The translations under genes were made by a program, and so were the position numbers. Of a stretch of DNA of 64,000 bases, positions 29,397 through 39,007 are shown piece after piece. The DNA lies in contig JAMJFZ010001228.1 in NCBI GenBank assembly GCA_026225945.1, positions 45,001-109,000 on the forward strand, in the 5' to 3' direction. The first letter of the stretch is position 1, and each line of letters starts with the position of its first letter. The notes under the pieces were generated by a model. That model did not search any database. It was given only the letters and a program-made list of their open reading frames with translations, and was not told where the DNA came from. This DNA comes from Cricetomys ansorgei (lineage: Eukaryota > Chordata > Mammalia > Rodentia > Nesomyidae).

Positions 29397-29994
29397 TGGA
29401 GGGTGCAGGCTCCGGGTTCTGTCATCTTCACACCAGCCACATTTCCTTCTCACACCTGTTCATTTTTGGAGTAAAGATGGTCATCCCAATTCCGGCCAAC
29501 TCCCACAGTTGGTTTCAACAAAAACAACCCTTCCGTGAAATCCTCACTGATGGCCCTTAGTCACGGGAGTCAGGTCTTCTCTCAGGGGAAGCTAATTCGC
29601 CTGGTTCTCGCATCTAGCCTGTATTGAGAAGGAAACAGAAAAGGCTTTGAAATGGCTCAAGGGTCAGTCAAATACTGATGCCCAACACCGGAGAGACTGC
29701 CTTATTTGACAAAAAAAGAAAACTTGATGCCAACGGAAGGTTCAGGACTGTGCATTTAGCATTTGTTTGCTGAACTCATGGCTGATCAGGGACATGGTTA
29801 AAGCTAAAAGCCCGGTCAGCCTGACCCAGCCATCTGCATGCATATAAGACCACACAGAGTTTGCCAAGAAGCCGAAGAGAGGAAGGTAACGATGGGAATT
29901 TTTGCATTAGACAGCTGAAATGACTTTAAGGGCAGAGAATTGATTTTTCTTGAACAATATAGACACCATTTCCTTTTCCTTTTGCTTTTTTGTT
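29397..29994. other. Single-copy block, about 600 bp
   Basis: No repeat recognised. It contains 'tgcatgcatataagaccac' (TATA-like at 29842) and, 45 bp on, 'gaggaaggtaacg', which could be read as a splice donor. There is no supporting CpG island or frame. Confidence 0.4.
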
Positions 29995-29996
29995 TG

Positions 29997-29998
29997 GT

Positions 29999-30060
<62 letters not shown>
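29997..30060. repeat. (GT)13(GA)19 compound microsatellite
   Basis: GT units to 30022, switching directly to GA units to 30060. Confidence 0.97.
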
Positions 30061-30063
<3 letters not shown>

Positions 30064-30305
30064 CAGAAGACCACCTCAGTGGCATTCCTCCAGTGCCTTA
30101 CTCTTTTTGTTTGAGGGTCTCTCGCTGGCCCGAACTTCGACAAGGAAGCTAGACTAATTGGCCCAAAACCTTTCTGAAAGATATCTGCCTGCCTCCACAT
30201 ATACCATAGTGATGGAATTTCAGGACAGCACCCTCGTGCCTGGCTTTCTATGTGGGCTCTGCGAAGCTGAACTCACTTCGCTGGCTGAGTCGTCTGTTCA
30301 GCCCA
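30061..30305 (-). mobile_element. RSINE1-type composite SINE
   Basis: The GT/GA tract is its tail. Then 'gagggtctctcgctggcccg', 'atagtgatggaatttcagga' and the reversed head 'ctggctgagtcgtctgttca'. Confidence 0.8.
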
Positions 30306-30344
30306 CACAACCACCTTTCTACTAGAAAACAGGCTCAGCTTCTA

Positions 30345-30545
30345 ATATTTTTAAGATTCGTTTTTATTTTTATTTGTGCACGTTAAGTCTATGGCACGTG
30401 GGTGCACGTTCCTGCAGAGTCAGAAGCGGGTGATGGATCCACTGGACCCATGGAGCTGGAGTCACAGGTGCCAGAAAGCTGGACAACATGAGTGCTAGGA
30501 GCCAAACTCATGTCCTCTGGGGAAGCAGGAAGTGTTCTTAATTAA
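30345..30545 (-). mobile_element. B2/B3 SINE
   Basis: 'acgttcctgcagagtcagaa', 'tggagctggagtcacaggtg', 'atgagtgctaggagccaaac' in reverse B3 order. The outermost part of the head is lost. Confidence 0.83.
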
Positions 30546-30876
30546 AGGACCTACTGATTAAGATTTGAATTGACCATAGTTTCAGTGTAGGGATACATAC
30601 CAAGATTGGTTCAGGGTGTGAGCCCTATCTTTGCCTGACTTGTTGGGGTGGGGATCTGGAGAGAGCTGATGAGCTTCAGAAAATTAAAATTCATACTCTA
30701 TTTAAATTTTACAAAGTGGAAAGTCTACTGTCGAGATCAGTCAAAAATGCACTGATCACTAGTCTGTGCTGTGTGTGTCACTGAATCTCCTTGAGAGCTT
30801 AACACGTGTCATTGAACTTCATTTAGTTTTAGTTCTTTCTTTATGACATCAGATGTCTTTTTTTAATGTCTCTACG
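30546..30876. other. Single-copy block, nothing recognised
   Basis: About 330 bp, AT-rich, no repeat or frame of interest. Confidence 0.38.
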
Positions 30877-30877
30877 A

Positions 30878-31036
30878 GCTGGAGAGATAGATGGCTCCTG
30901 GGAAGAGCTAATCCCACTCTTGTAGAGGACCTGAGTTTAGTTCCCAGCACTCATGGTAGGTAGCTCACAACCACCTGCAGCTCCAGGGATCTTATGCCTT
31001 TTTCTGGCTTCTGCAAGCAACAGAACACCTGCACAA

Positions 31037-31071
<35 letters not shown>

Positions 31072-31118
31072 CATGAGTGCACATACATACACACAGAGAG
31101 AATTAAAGAAATAAGTCT
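30878..31118 (+). mobile_element. B2/B3 SINE with (GT)n
   Basis: 'gagctggagagatagatggc', 'ttgtagaggacctgagttta', 'cacaaccacctgcagctcca'. GT units at 31039-31068 and an A-rich end. Confidence 0.88.
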
Positions 31119-31429
31119 CATTTAAAATTTAAAAATCCAAAACTAGAGTTGTTTTTTATTTTATTTTTCTGTCTTTGAGAGAGTGGAGCCTTGATTCTTT
31201 GTGGATGGCTATTAGAGACTCATCTTTTGACAGAACAGAAAACACAATGACCTAAGAGAATTAAGAAAAAAACACTCTGGGCTGGAATCCAGGCCAAATG
31301 GATCGATCCCTTATGAAATCAAGAGATAAGGTGTTGCTATTTCCTTCCCAGATCCATCCCAGACCATGTACAGTGGGAGGCATACTCCTTCACATCTTTC
31401 TATTTGAAAAAATGGTTTTATAAAGTTGA
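31119..31429. other. Single-copy block upstream of U6 pseudogene
   Basis: No repeat recognised. It was checked for U6 promoter elements: there is no proximal sequence element near -55, and the only TATA-like string ('tataaag', 31420-31426) lies too close to the start. Confidence 0.45.
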
Positions 31430-31538
31430 GTGTGGGCTTTGGCAACACATACACTAAAAATTAGAACAATACAGAGACGAGTAGCACTACCCCTATGCAA
31501 GGATGGCAAGCAAATTCGTAAAGCATTCCATATTTTTT
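31430..31538 (+). pseudogene. Rnu6-ps: U6 snRNA pseudogene
   Basis: Full-length relative of U6, the spliceosomal snRNA that forms the catalytic core. It keeps 'ggatggcaagcaaattcgta', the 'acagag' core (31481-31486, as in the ACAGAGA box that pairs with the 5' splice site) and 'aagcattccatatttttt' at the 3' end. Changes include CTTCGG to CTTTGG in the 5' stem-loop, ACAGAGA to ACAGAGAC with loss of the following 'AGA', and AGCATGG to AGCACTA. No snRNA promoter lies upstream and no long A-tail follows the T-run. It is most likely a retroposed, non-functional copy, as are most mammalian U6-like loci. Confidence 0.93.
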
Positions 31539-31750
31539 CACGACAAAACTGGAAGAGTCTACAACATCACAGCCTATTCCACCCAGAGACTCACTCTCTG
31601 AGAGGACTATTGGGTGGGAGCCTGAGCTCCCGGAACCAGTTCCCTATGCATTCGTGACTTAATGGACAGAAAGAAATAGAGGATATAGCCTCAGAGTCCT
31701 AGGCTGTCAAGTGTTCTTCTAACAGAAAGTTTTTTTAAAAGAGCAATATT
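31539..31750. other. Single-copy stretch
   Basis: No repeat or gene recognised 3' of the U6 pseudogene. Confidence 0.35.
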
Positions 31751-31751
31751 T

Positions 31752-31851
31752 GAGGACTGATACAGCTCAGTGGTAGAGCACATACTTAGCATGCACAAGG
31801 CCCTAAGTTCAATTCCTGCTACTCTAAAAAAACAAAGAAAAGAAAAAAAGA
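31752..31851 (+). mobile_element. ID SINE
   Basis: 'gatacagctcagtggtagag', 'acttagcatgcacaaggccc' and 'aagttcaattcctgctact', followed by an A-rich tail. This is a stand-alone ID element without a B1 half. Confidence 0.88.
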
Positions 31852-32640
31852 GTAATTGGTAATTTTGAAATCACACGACACTTCTGATAGACTGTGGATT
31901 TGCATGGGTTTACTAGGAACCCTATCACTATTTCCGAACACAGAAACAGAGTATTTAGGGTTTCCAACAACCAACTAGAACATCTAATTTTAGAATAAAG
32001 GAAACTCATAAACAGTCTTCGTTGTTACCCCAGCAGAGTAGTTCTTGGAAATTCTTGCATCATGCCTATACTTACAGGTACCCCCATAACTATGAGAAGT
32101 CATTGGTAGCCTGAGAACTCTCTCCAAAGTCTTTCCTACCTCTCTGCCCTTTCGGTGTCAGAATGGCTTCCCCTGCAGCAGTCGAGGCAATAAGACCCTC
32201 CTGAAGATAGCTCTAAGTCTCATCCCCACCTACCACAGAGAGTCATAAAGACCTATCAGAATGATGGGCACGGACTGACACCTTTCAGATCCCCTGCCAC
32301 TGAGGGACTTGCTTTCCAGATGCAAAAACCGTAACCAACAGATGGCTGCCAGCTGTCAGCGTTCTCATGGTCACCCTTGAGTAGAAAGAGTCACTTTGCC
32401 AAGATCGTGCCTTCTCGGCATGGCCTGCATTTCCTGGCTGAGCAAGGCAGTAGGCTGCAAGCTGGGACAACTTGGCTTGGCCTGGGAAAGAGAGGTGGTC
32501 AATAGTCTGCAGAGATTCCCAGAGGGCTAGCCAAGGTATTTGTTGGACCTACACAGCAATTAAACTTTTTCATCCACCACAGCCAGTTACCTGCCCCTCC
32601 TTCTAGTTGGTTTTTGTTTGCCTGTAAGAGGCTTTGCTTT
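31852..32640. other. Single-copy block, about 790 bp
   Basis: No repeat or gene recognised. Composition changes from AT-rich (31.85-32.1 kb) to balanced (32.1-32.6 kb). Frames are short. Confidence 0.42.
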
Positions 32641-33175
32641 ATAGAACAGTTTCTGATACACAGAAAAGTGGAGAAGGTTTCTCAGTTACCTTATACCCTG
32701 CCTTCAGGTTCCCTCATTACTAATACATTACATTAGGATGATTGTCTGTTGTGGTGTTATATTTGTTTGTTTATTTCATTGTTTGCTTGCTTTCTTGCTT
32801 GTTTTGAGACAGGTTGTCTAGCCCAGACTGGCCTCGAGTTCCCTATGTAGCCAAGAATGACCTTGAATTTCTGGTAGTCCCGCTTCACCTCCCAGAGCAG
32901 GATGACGGGATCATCCTGTGAGCTTTATGCCGAGCTGGGAGATCAGACCCAGAGCTTTGTACATTCTAGCCAAGCTCTACCAACTCAGTTGCAGCCCCAG
33001 CCCTACGGCTACAAGTGATGAACCAATCTCAGCACACTGCTGTCAACTCGTCTACTTTCATTTAGATTTCCTTAGGATTCAGCTACTTCCTTTTCCTGTT
33101 CAGGAAAAGGTCATCATCATGGCCACCACACTGCATTTAGCCATCATGTTTCTTTAGGTCCTTCCACGGGGTTTG
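32641..33175. mobile_element. Old mammal-wide repeat split by a B4
   Basis: Left part 32641-32760: 'acacagaaaagtggagaagg', 'aatacattacattaggatga'. Right part 33003-33175: 'agtgatgaaccaatctcagc', 'agatttccttaggattcag', 'atcatgtttctttaggtcct'. The order matches an ancient repeat known across placental mammals, probably LINE-derived; the family name is not certain. Confidence 0.5.
32790..33002 (-). mobile_element. B4 SINE inside the old repeat
   Basis: 'gttttgagacaggttgtcta', 'agccaagaatgaccttgaat', 'cagagcaggatgacgggat' and the reversed ID head 'ccaagctctaccaactcag'. Confidence 0.85.
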
Positions 33176-33217
33176 ATCCTATGTAGTATCTTGCATCTGA
33201 AGATCTCAGAATATTTT

Positions 33218-33370
33218 CTAGAGGCAGACATGGTGGTGTATGGCTGATATCCTAGCATTTGAGAGGTCAGGACAAAAACACCAAGTATCCAGGGTCACAT
33301 TCATCTACATAGAAAGTTGAATCCCAGCCTGGGCTACATGAAATCCTATATTTAAAAAAAATAATAATAA
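33218..33370 (+). mobile_element. B1/B4-derived SINE
   Basis: 'agacatggtggtgtatggct', 'tatcctagcatttgagaggt', 'cccagcctgggctacatgaa', then A8 and an AATAAT-rich tail. Confidence 0.8.
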
Positions 33371-33399
33371 TTAATTAAATTTAAAAAGAGGGGCTAGAG

Positions 33400-33624
33400 C
33401 AACAGTTCTCAACCTGTGGGTTGCGACCCCTTCGGGGGTTGAACAACCCTTTCACAGGGGCCGCCTAAGACCATCTGCGTATCAGACGTTTATATTACAG
33501 TTCATAACAGTAGCAAAATTACAGCTATGAAGTAGCAAAAATATAGTTTTATGGTTGGAGGGGTCACCACAACATGAAGAAATGTATTCAAAGGTCAAAG
33601 CATTAGGAAGGTTGAGAACCACCG
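33400..33624. mobile_element. URR1-type hAT MITE with perfect 8-bp target duplication
   Basis: Terminal inverted repeats: left 'caacagttctcaacctg', right 'aaggttgagaaccaccg'. The interior has 'gcgaccccttcgggggttga', 'gtagcaaaattacagctatg' and 'ggtcaccacaacatgaag'. The 8-mer 'ggctagag' occurs directly outside both ends (33392-33399 and 33625-33632). About 225 bp, without coding capacity; it depends on a transposase made elsewhere. Opposite orientation to the copy at 10329. Confidence 0.95.
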
Positions 33625-33838
33625 GGCTAGAGAGATGGCTCCATGGGTAAGAGAACGTGCTGCTCTTTCAGGAATCAGAGTTTGGTTCCTAGTACTCCCT
33701 TAGGGCGGCTCACAACCCTCTTTAACTCCAACTCCAGGGGATCCAACGCCTCTACTGGCCTCCAAAGGCACCCACACACATGTGACATACACACGCATAG
33801 TCACTCATACACATTAGTTAATATAAATCTTTAAAAGC
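33624..33838 (+). mobile_element. B2/B3 SINE, target of the URR1 insertion
   Basis: 'gggctagagagatggctcca', 'gggcggctcacaaccctctt', 'ccaggggatccaacgcctct', and an A-rich end. Its first bases are duplicated on the far side of URR1 at 33391-33399, so the MITE landed in the first ten bases of this SINE. Confidence 0.92.
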
Positions 33839-34168
33839 TTACAAAAGAGGAAAAAGCATTGTCTGCCTACACAACAGCAGCGCTACCGTCTCGCTAACAA
33901 GAGCCCAGTGCCGTTAATTACAACGCGTCTAAGGCAAGACATAAATCCCCATCTTAATTTTTGTTGACTGGCCCAGGAACTTGCAGATCCAGATCTAACC
34001 AAGACATGAGGGACTGTCTTCCAGGGGTTCTCCCGCAAAAGAACACTTTCCTCTTGGTTCATAAATAAATAAACGTTGCAATAATGCGGCTCTACCCATC
34101 CCTGAGGATTGATAAGCAGTTAATAGGTACTGAGGAAGGAAGAGCTATTTTCTTTGGCGATATAGGCA
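33839..34168. other. Single-copy stretch
   Basis: About 330 bp, no repeat or gene recognised; has some CpG ('acaacgcgtctaaggc'). Confidence 0.38.
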
Positions 34169-34169
34169 C

Positions 34170-34243
34170 TGGTAAGGTGCCCGTGTTCCCAGAAACAAAT
34201 CCTCAACCATGCTCCTGTAAGCAATCCTAAAGAAACGCAGTCC

Positions 34244-34283
<40 letters not shown>

Positions 34284-34612
34284 TCTTTCTCACACGCACA
34301 CGCACATGTGTGCACGTGCACACACACACACACACAAGACAATGATGCCAACATTATGAAAGTACAAGGGGAACTTGTTAAGAAAAGGAAAGGATCAGCA
34401 GGAATGGGAGATAACAAGAGAGGGTGATAGGAGTAAATCTGATTGAAATACATTATAAACCTGTTTGAAAATGCCATAATGAAAAAATACATTACTCTGT
34501 ATAATTATTATTAGCATACTAATAGCTGGTAAAAAGTTAGCATACTAATAAATAATACTAAATAAATAGTAATAAAATACTAGTAAAAATTAGCATACTA
34601 ATAGCTGGTAAA
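34170..34612 (+). mobile_element. LINE-1 3' end with (CT)n/(CA)n insert and tandem tail
   Basis: 'accatgctcctgtaagcaat' followed by simple repeats (CT at 34233-34285, CA at 34290-34337), then 'gatcagcaggaatgggagat', 'gattgaaatacattataaac' and 'aaaatgccataatgaaaaaa', the terminal LINE-1 3'UTR sequence. The same layout appears at 61262-61545. Confidence 0.78.
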
Positions 34613-34905
34613 AAAAAATCTTAAAGTTATAAGACGGATCCAAGGAAAGAGTTTGTTGGTGTGGGTTTGGGGCCTGTTCTCTCCCTACCTGCCTTAGACC
34701 CTGCTGAGTGCTGCCTGTAACCATAATGGCCTTAGGCAATAAGGCATACTGGAAGAGGTCAGGGCTCCAGATCCTCCTGCCAATCACCGAGCTACAGAGC
34801 CAACACTGAGGCTGGAATTCCTGTTAAATTGATCTAAAAAAAAAAAAAAAGAGGAAAGGAAAAGTATTTACAATAAGGGATGCAATAGGTAAGAGAAAGA
34901 AGTAA
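34613..34905. other. Single-copy stretch with A15
   Basis: A15 at 34837-34851. No gene or repeat recognised around it. Confidence 0.35.
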
Positions 34906-34907
34906 TC

Positions 34908-35227
34908 AAATATGTGTATGTGTGTTTAGGTATGTGGCGTGTGTGCAGTTGCATGTACCCATGTGTGCCTATTCATAGGTCAAAGGACATTGAGTGTCTT
35001 CCTCTACTACCCCCCAGCTTATCCCTTAAGATAGGCTCTCTCAACTCAAACTGAAGCATACTATTTTTTCCGCTATGCGGTGAGCCCTAACGATCCTCCT
35101 GCCGCTGCCTCCCTAACTAGCACTGGGATTACAGGCAAGCATAGCCAAACCCAACTTTTTGCAGGGGTGGAGGGAATCCAAACTCAGGTCTTCATAGTTA
35201 CATGGCACTGAGCCACCTTCCCAGCCC
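34908..35227 (-). mobile_element. RSINE1-type composite SINE
   Basis: GT-rich tail, 'aggtcaaaggacattgagtg', 'aggctctctcaactcaaact', 'actgggattacaggcaagca' and the reversed head 'ggcactgagccaccttccca'. Confidence 0.87.
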
Positions 35228-35720
35228 AGAAGAACACAGGCCCCACAGAGGCTGAACTAGACAGCAGCTCACGCCAAGGCAACAATAAGACCCGCACCGG
35301 CAGGGTTGTCACCTCTCTGTTCTGCTTGTATCTTTTCCCTCCCTCATACCTCTCACCCCATAAACATGACTTACTTAAAGCTCACTACACTTCTCTGAAT
35401 CTAATGACCTTTCAGCTTCCCCTCTGACTGGAAAATCTCATTCGGTCCCTGCTGAAGTCTCTCAGGGAAAGACTATAGCTAACCTGGCTCATCTTTGTCT
35501 GTGAGGCCACACCTCAGGATATCCACTACCTACAGTATCTTGTCTCAGTTCAATCAGTTATTCTTGGAGGAACAAGCTGCCTCTGAAGAGGCAGCAGTAC
35601 CGTTCACGGGACAGAGCACTCAGGCACTGAGACACTGGGTCTAAGACCCTGGGATAAATCTTGGTACCATCTCTGTTCTCTCACCTACTAAATTAATATG
35701 CTCCTATGACTTGTTGTACA
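35228..35720. other. Single-copy block, possible MIR scrap
   Basis: No gene recognised. 35610-35690 ('acagagcactcaggcactga', 'aagaccctgggataaatctt') is faintly MIR-like, too weak to call. Confidence 0.35.
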
Positions 35721-35722
35721 GA

Positions 35723-35932
35723 TGTGTGTGTGCATAATCATGTGTGCGTGTGCAGGCATGTGTACAGGATATGCACACGCTGGTGAGAAGGCCCAAGGAC
35801 AGTTCAGATGTGATTCCAAAGGTATCATCTAGTTTTTTGAGACAGGGCTTCTCACTGTCTCCACGGCAAGCCTCCTCTTTTTGCCTCCTTAGCATGGGGA
35901 TGACAAGCACATACCAGCATGTCAGCTGTAAA
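35723..35932 (-). mobile_element. RSINE1-type SINE, 5' truncated
   Basis: 'cacgctggtgagaaggccca', 'gacagggcttctcactgtct' and 'agcatggggatgacaagcac' in reverse. The tRNA-like head is missing. Confidence 0.7.
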
Positions 35933-35957
35933 AATAAAATAAAAAATAAAAATAAAT

Positions 35958-36125
35958 TCAATAATCTATGTATTATTATTGATTTTGTGCGGGTGTACAT
36001 GTGTGTGCCACATCTGACACGGAGGTCAGATGACAGACAGCATGTGGGAGTTGGGCTCTCTCCTTCCACAGATGAGTCTCAGAGATCACCTAGGTGTAAG
36101 TCTTAGTTGCAGCCACCTTTACTTC
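35958..36125 (-). mobile_element. B2-class SINE, B3A-type
   Basis: Preceded by (AAAAT)n at 35930-35955. 'acacggaggtcagatgacag', 'gggagttgggctctctcctt'; the head end is diverged. Confidence 0.72.
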
Positions 36126-36149
36126 CCGCTCCTAGGTGTTTTACATAAC

Positions 36150-36303
36150 TTTGTTTGTTTGTTTTGCCTTTTGAGACAGAGTTTCTCTGTTGTAACTCTG
36201 GCTGTCCTGGAACTCACTCTGTAGACCAGGCTGGCCTCGAACTCACAGAGATCTGCCTAGCCTCTGCCTCCCAAGTGCTGGGTACACCACTACCACCTGA
36301 CTT
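36150..36303 (-). mobile_element. B1 SINE, young subfamily
   Basis: 'ttttgagacagagtttctct', 'gttgtaactctggctgtcct' and 'agaccaggctggcctcgaac' are close to consensus; there is a small deletion near the 5' end. Carries TTGTAAC. Confidence 0.92.
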
Positions 36304-36436
36304 AAAGAAGTTTTCATCTGCCAACTTTAATATTTTATATATTTTTTTTGTATTTGTTTTTTGCTTTTTTTTTGCTTTTTTAAAACATGCATTCTGGGAA
36401 TCAAACACAGGTTGTCACGCTTGCAATGCAAATATG
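36304..36436 (-). other. T-rich stretch and SINE-head scrap
   Basis: T/G-rich 36335-36385, followed by 'ttctgggaatcaaacacagg' and 'tgtcacgcttgcaatgcaaa', which resemble a reversed tRNA-like SINE head. Confidence 0.45.
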
Positions 36437-37514
36437 ATATCTTCACGGCTTTGAATTTGTCTAGTCTATTTGGGTTGCTAAACTGGAAGCATTCAAGTCT
36501 CGCGTGAAAAAAAGACAAGATACTTCTGTATATACTTTTGGTTACTCCCAGGACTGGAGATAATGGATGAGGGAAAATAGAGAGGGCAAGGAAAGGAAGA
36601 AGAAGAAAAACACAGAACAAGAGAGGATTGTGTTTGACGGACGCAGACAGGTGTTGTGACAAAGGCTTGGCACTTCAGCAGGGAAGGGAAGCAGAAAACA
36701 CAGCGTGGGAGGACTGAGGTCCAAGCCCCCTCCCATCTCAGCCCAGAACCAATGGAAAACAGGGAGTGCTTCATGGAAGACAGAGGTTTAATGGGTGACA
36801 AAAGCTAGACTAATCCAACAGGCTCCTGTGGCTCAGTTCTGCTCCGTGGAGAACATTCCACACTCCCAACCACACATGGGTCACGGCTTCTTCCCGCAGG
36901 AGTGCCATGCCTCTCCCCTCACATCGGGCTGTGATACGCTATTACTGAATATCTCATCAGAGTGGCCTAAGCTATCTGCATTTCCCCAAGAACCAAAGAC
37001 GCCTCCCAGCTCACCACAGTGAATAAAAAAAGCATCGGAAGACTCCGCCCAAGGTGCCCAGAAGCACAGAGTGAAACTGGAATTTGTACTCCATGGTGAC
37101 CAAAGTTTCTCGCAACCGTTTGTTGTGTCAAAACCTTGTCTTTCATTCCTCTCTTGATTTTTAAAGCTGGTCTTTGAACACTACTCAGTAGGTAGCTGGT
37201 CCTTTTGATGCTTGGCGCTTACTTGAAAGAGATGTTATTTCATTTTCTGCAAAGGTGGTCAAACCTGTTCAGTATGGAAAGAGGTAAGCCATTTGAGCAT
37301 ATGTGACCACTCGAGAGTGAAAGCAGTTTTTCTTTGAAGGTTCAAAGTTAATATGTCAATTAAGTTCCAAGGAATTGTGCATCAGACCTTGAGATGTGGA
37401 GGCTAAGTTAGACGCCTCAAAACACGGGCTAGGTAGCCAGTATTAGGAAGCTAAATGAATCTGAAGTACTGGTCATAGAAAGTCTTCTTTTCTTCTTTGT
37501 TTTGTTTTGGTTTT
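36437..37514. other. Single-copy block, about 1.08 kb
   Basis: No repeat recognised over more than a kilobase. An A/G-rich part lies at 36555-36630. Several short frames on both strands, none with splice context or a known motif. Confidence 0.42.
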
Positions 37515-37818
37515 GGTGTCTGGTGTATACGTGTGTGTGTGTGAGTGTGCGTGTGAGTACATGTGGAAGCCAAAGGTCAATGAAGAAATGTTTTCCTCTG
37601 TCGTTTTGTACCTTATTTCCTGAGACAAGGCCCTCCGATCCAGCAATATTAGCTGACCTTCAAGCTTCAGGGATCCTCTGCCTCTGCCCCTCCCAGTGCT
37701 GGGGTGGTAAGCACATACTACCATGGTTGGCTTTTTATACGGATGCTGGAGCTCTGAATCCAGATCCTCAGGCTAGACTGGCAAGCACTTTACCAACCGA
37801 GCTGTCTCCCGGGCCCCA
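37515..37818 (-). mobile_element. RSINE1-type composite SINE
   Basis: 'tgtatacgtgtgtgtgtgtg' tail, 'ccaaaggtcaatgaagaaat', 'ccagtgctggggtggtaagc', and the reversed head 'ctttaccaaccgagctgtct'. Confidence 0.87.
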
Positions 37819-38149
37819 GAGAACTTTTTTTCTTTCTTGTCTCTGATTATCTACCGTGGCCCTCTTCTTACTACAGGAAAAGTCAAAAGGAACTTATTAG
37901 GTCGTGTCTGACGGAGCAAGGCTACCTAGAAGTCATGTTTGCTTATGCAGATTGGTTGGAATACAGACTCTCTTTTATTTATTTTTTTTTAAACTAAAGG
38001 GTAGTTTTGTCTGATTAGCTGAAATTTCACTTGTTAAGAAGTGAGTTGATGAACGAAGGTAAAGTTTTAAACTTGTATCTAAACAAAGCCGCAGGGGAAG
38101 TGACTAGCACTCAGCACATTAACTGTAGAAGTATGCGAGGCTGTGGGCA
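37819..38149. other. Single-copy stretch
   Basis: About 330 bp with T11 at 37980-37991; nothing recognised. Confidence 0.36.
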
Positions 38150-38150
38150 C

Positions 38151-38295
38151 TGGGAGACAGAGTTTCTCTGTTGTAACTCTGGCTGTCCTGGAAATCACTC
38201 TGTAGACCAGGCTGGCCTTGAACTCACAGAGATTTATTTGCTGGCCTCTGTCTCCCGAGCACTGGGATTAAAGACGTGAGCCACCACCGGACCAG
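38151..38295 (-). mobile_element. B1 SINE, young subfamily, tail absent
   Basis: Starts directly at 'gagacagagtttctctgttg' without the usual T-tract and runs to the complete 5' end ('cgtgagccaccaccggacca'). TTGTAAC variant. No clear target duplication. Confidence 0.88.
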
Positions 38296-38299
38296 AAAA

Positions 38300-38975
38300 A
38301 AAATTTAATACCAAAACCAGTATGTAAAATCAACCTATAAGAATAAACTGAAAGCAAAGTACATGTCCACAGAGACAGGTTTTGAGGAGGATAAAACATT
38401 TTGAGTTCCTTCAAACAAGACAAAAATTCCTGCACAGAGAAGGAGAAATGGACACAAAGCCACACCGGACCAAGAAACTAGTTGCAACTGATACTTGCTG
38501 GAAAAGGGAAAATTCAGTTTCTGCAAGTGTTACTGGGTATAGCAACCACACTTTAGGGCAGGCCCCATGTCCAGAGTTAACCGATGCAAAATAGCTCCAT
38601 GATTTTATGAATGTTTTGTTTGTTTTTTTTTTTTGTCTTTGGGGGTTGTTTGTTTTGATTTTTGCTTTGGGGGGGGTTGGGTTGGTTTTTTTGTTTGTTT
38701 TTGTTCTTGTTTTGTTTTTCAAGACAGGCTTTCCCTGTTGTAACTCTAGCTGTCCTGGAACTCACTCTGTAGACCAGGCCGGCCTCGAACTCACAGAGGT
38801 CCACCTGCCTCTGCCTCCTCACCCGGCTTAGGGTTGGGGTTTTGTGAGAGAAAGAGAAAGACCATGTAGGTAGCAAAGTGGAGAGGGTCTGGGAGAAGTT
38901 GAGAGAGGGGCAAGAATACGATCAAAATATTTTATATGAAAAAATTTTAATTAAAAATAAATTAGAAAAAAATTT
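38300..38975 (+). mobile_element. LINE-1 3'UTR with nested B1
   Basis: 'aaactgaaagcaaagtacat', 'gagaaggagaaatggacaca', 'gggtatagcaaccacacttt' and 'agggcaggccccatgtccag', then a T/G-rich part, an inserted B1, 'gagagaaagagaaagaccat' and the terminal 'gatcaaaatattttatatga'. Order and ending match a rodent LINE-1 3'UTR. Confidence 0.75.
38712..38830 (-). mobile_element. B1 SINE nested in LINE-1
   Basis: 'tttttcaagacaggctttcc', 'ctgttgtaactctagctgtc' and 'gaccaggccggcctcgaact'; an internal deletion near the 5' end removes the 'agtgctgggattaaagg' part. Confidence 0.9.
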
Positions 38976-39007
38976 TTTTACTTTCATGAATTTTCAAAAG
39001 CCTCACT

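Noticed and set aside
29842..29890. TATA-like box followed by a donor-like site, considered as a promoter with a short first exon
   Set aside because: No CpG, initiator or downstream exon supports it; such pairs occur by chance.
31430..31538. Functional U6 gene
   Set aside because: No snRNA promoter elements upstream and changes within functionally essential positions.
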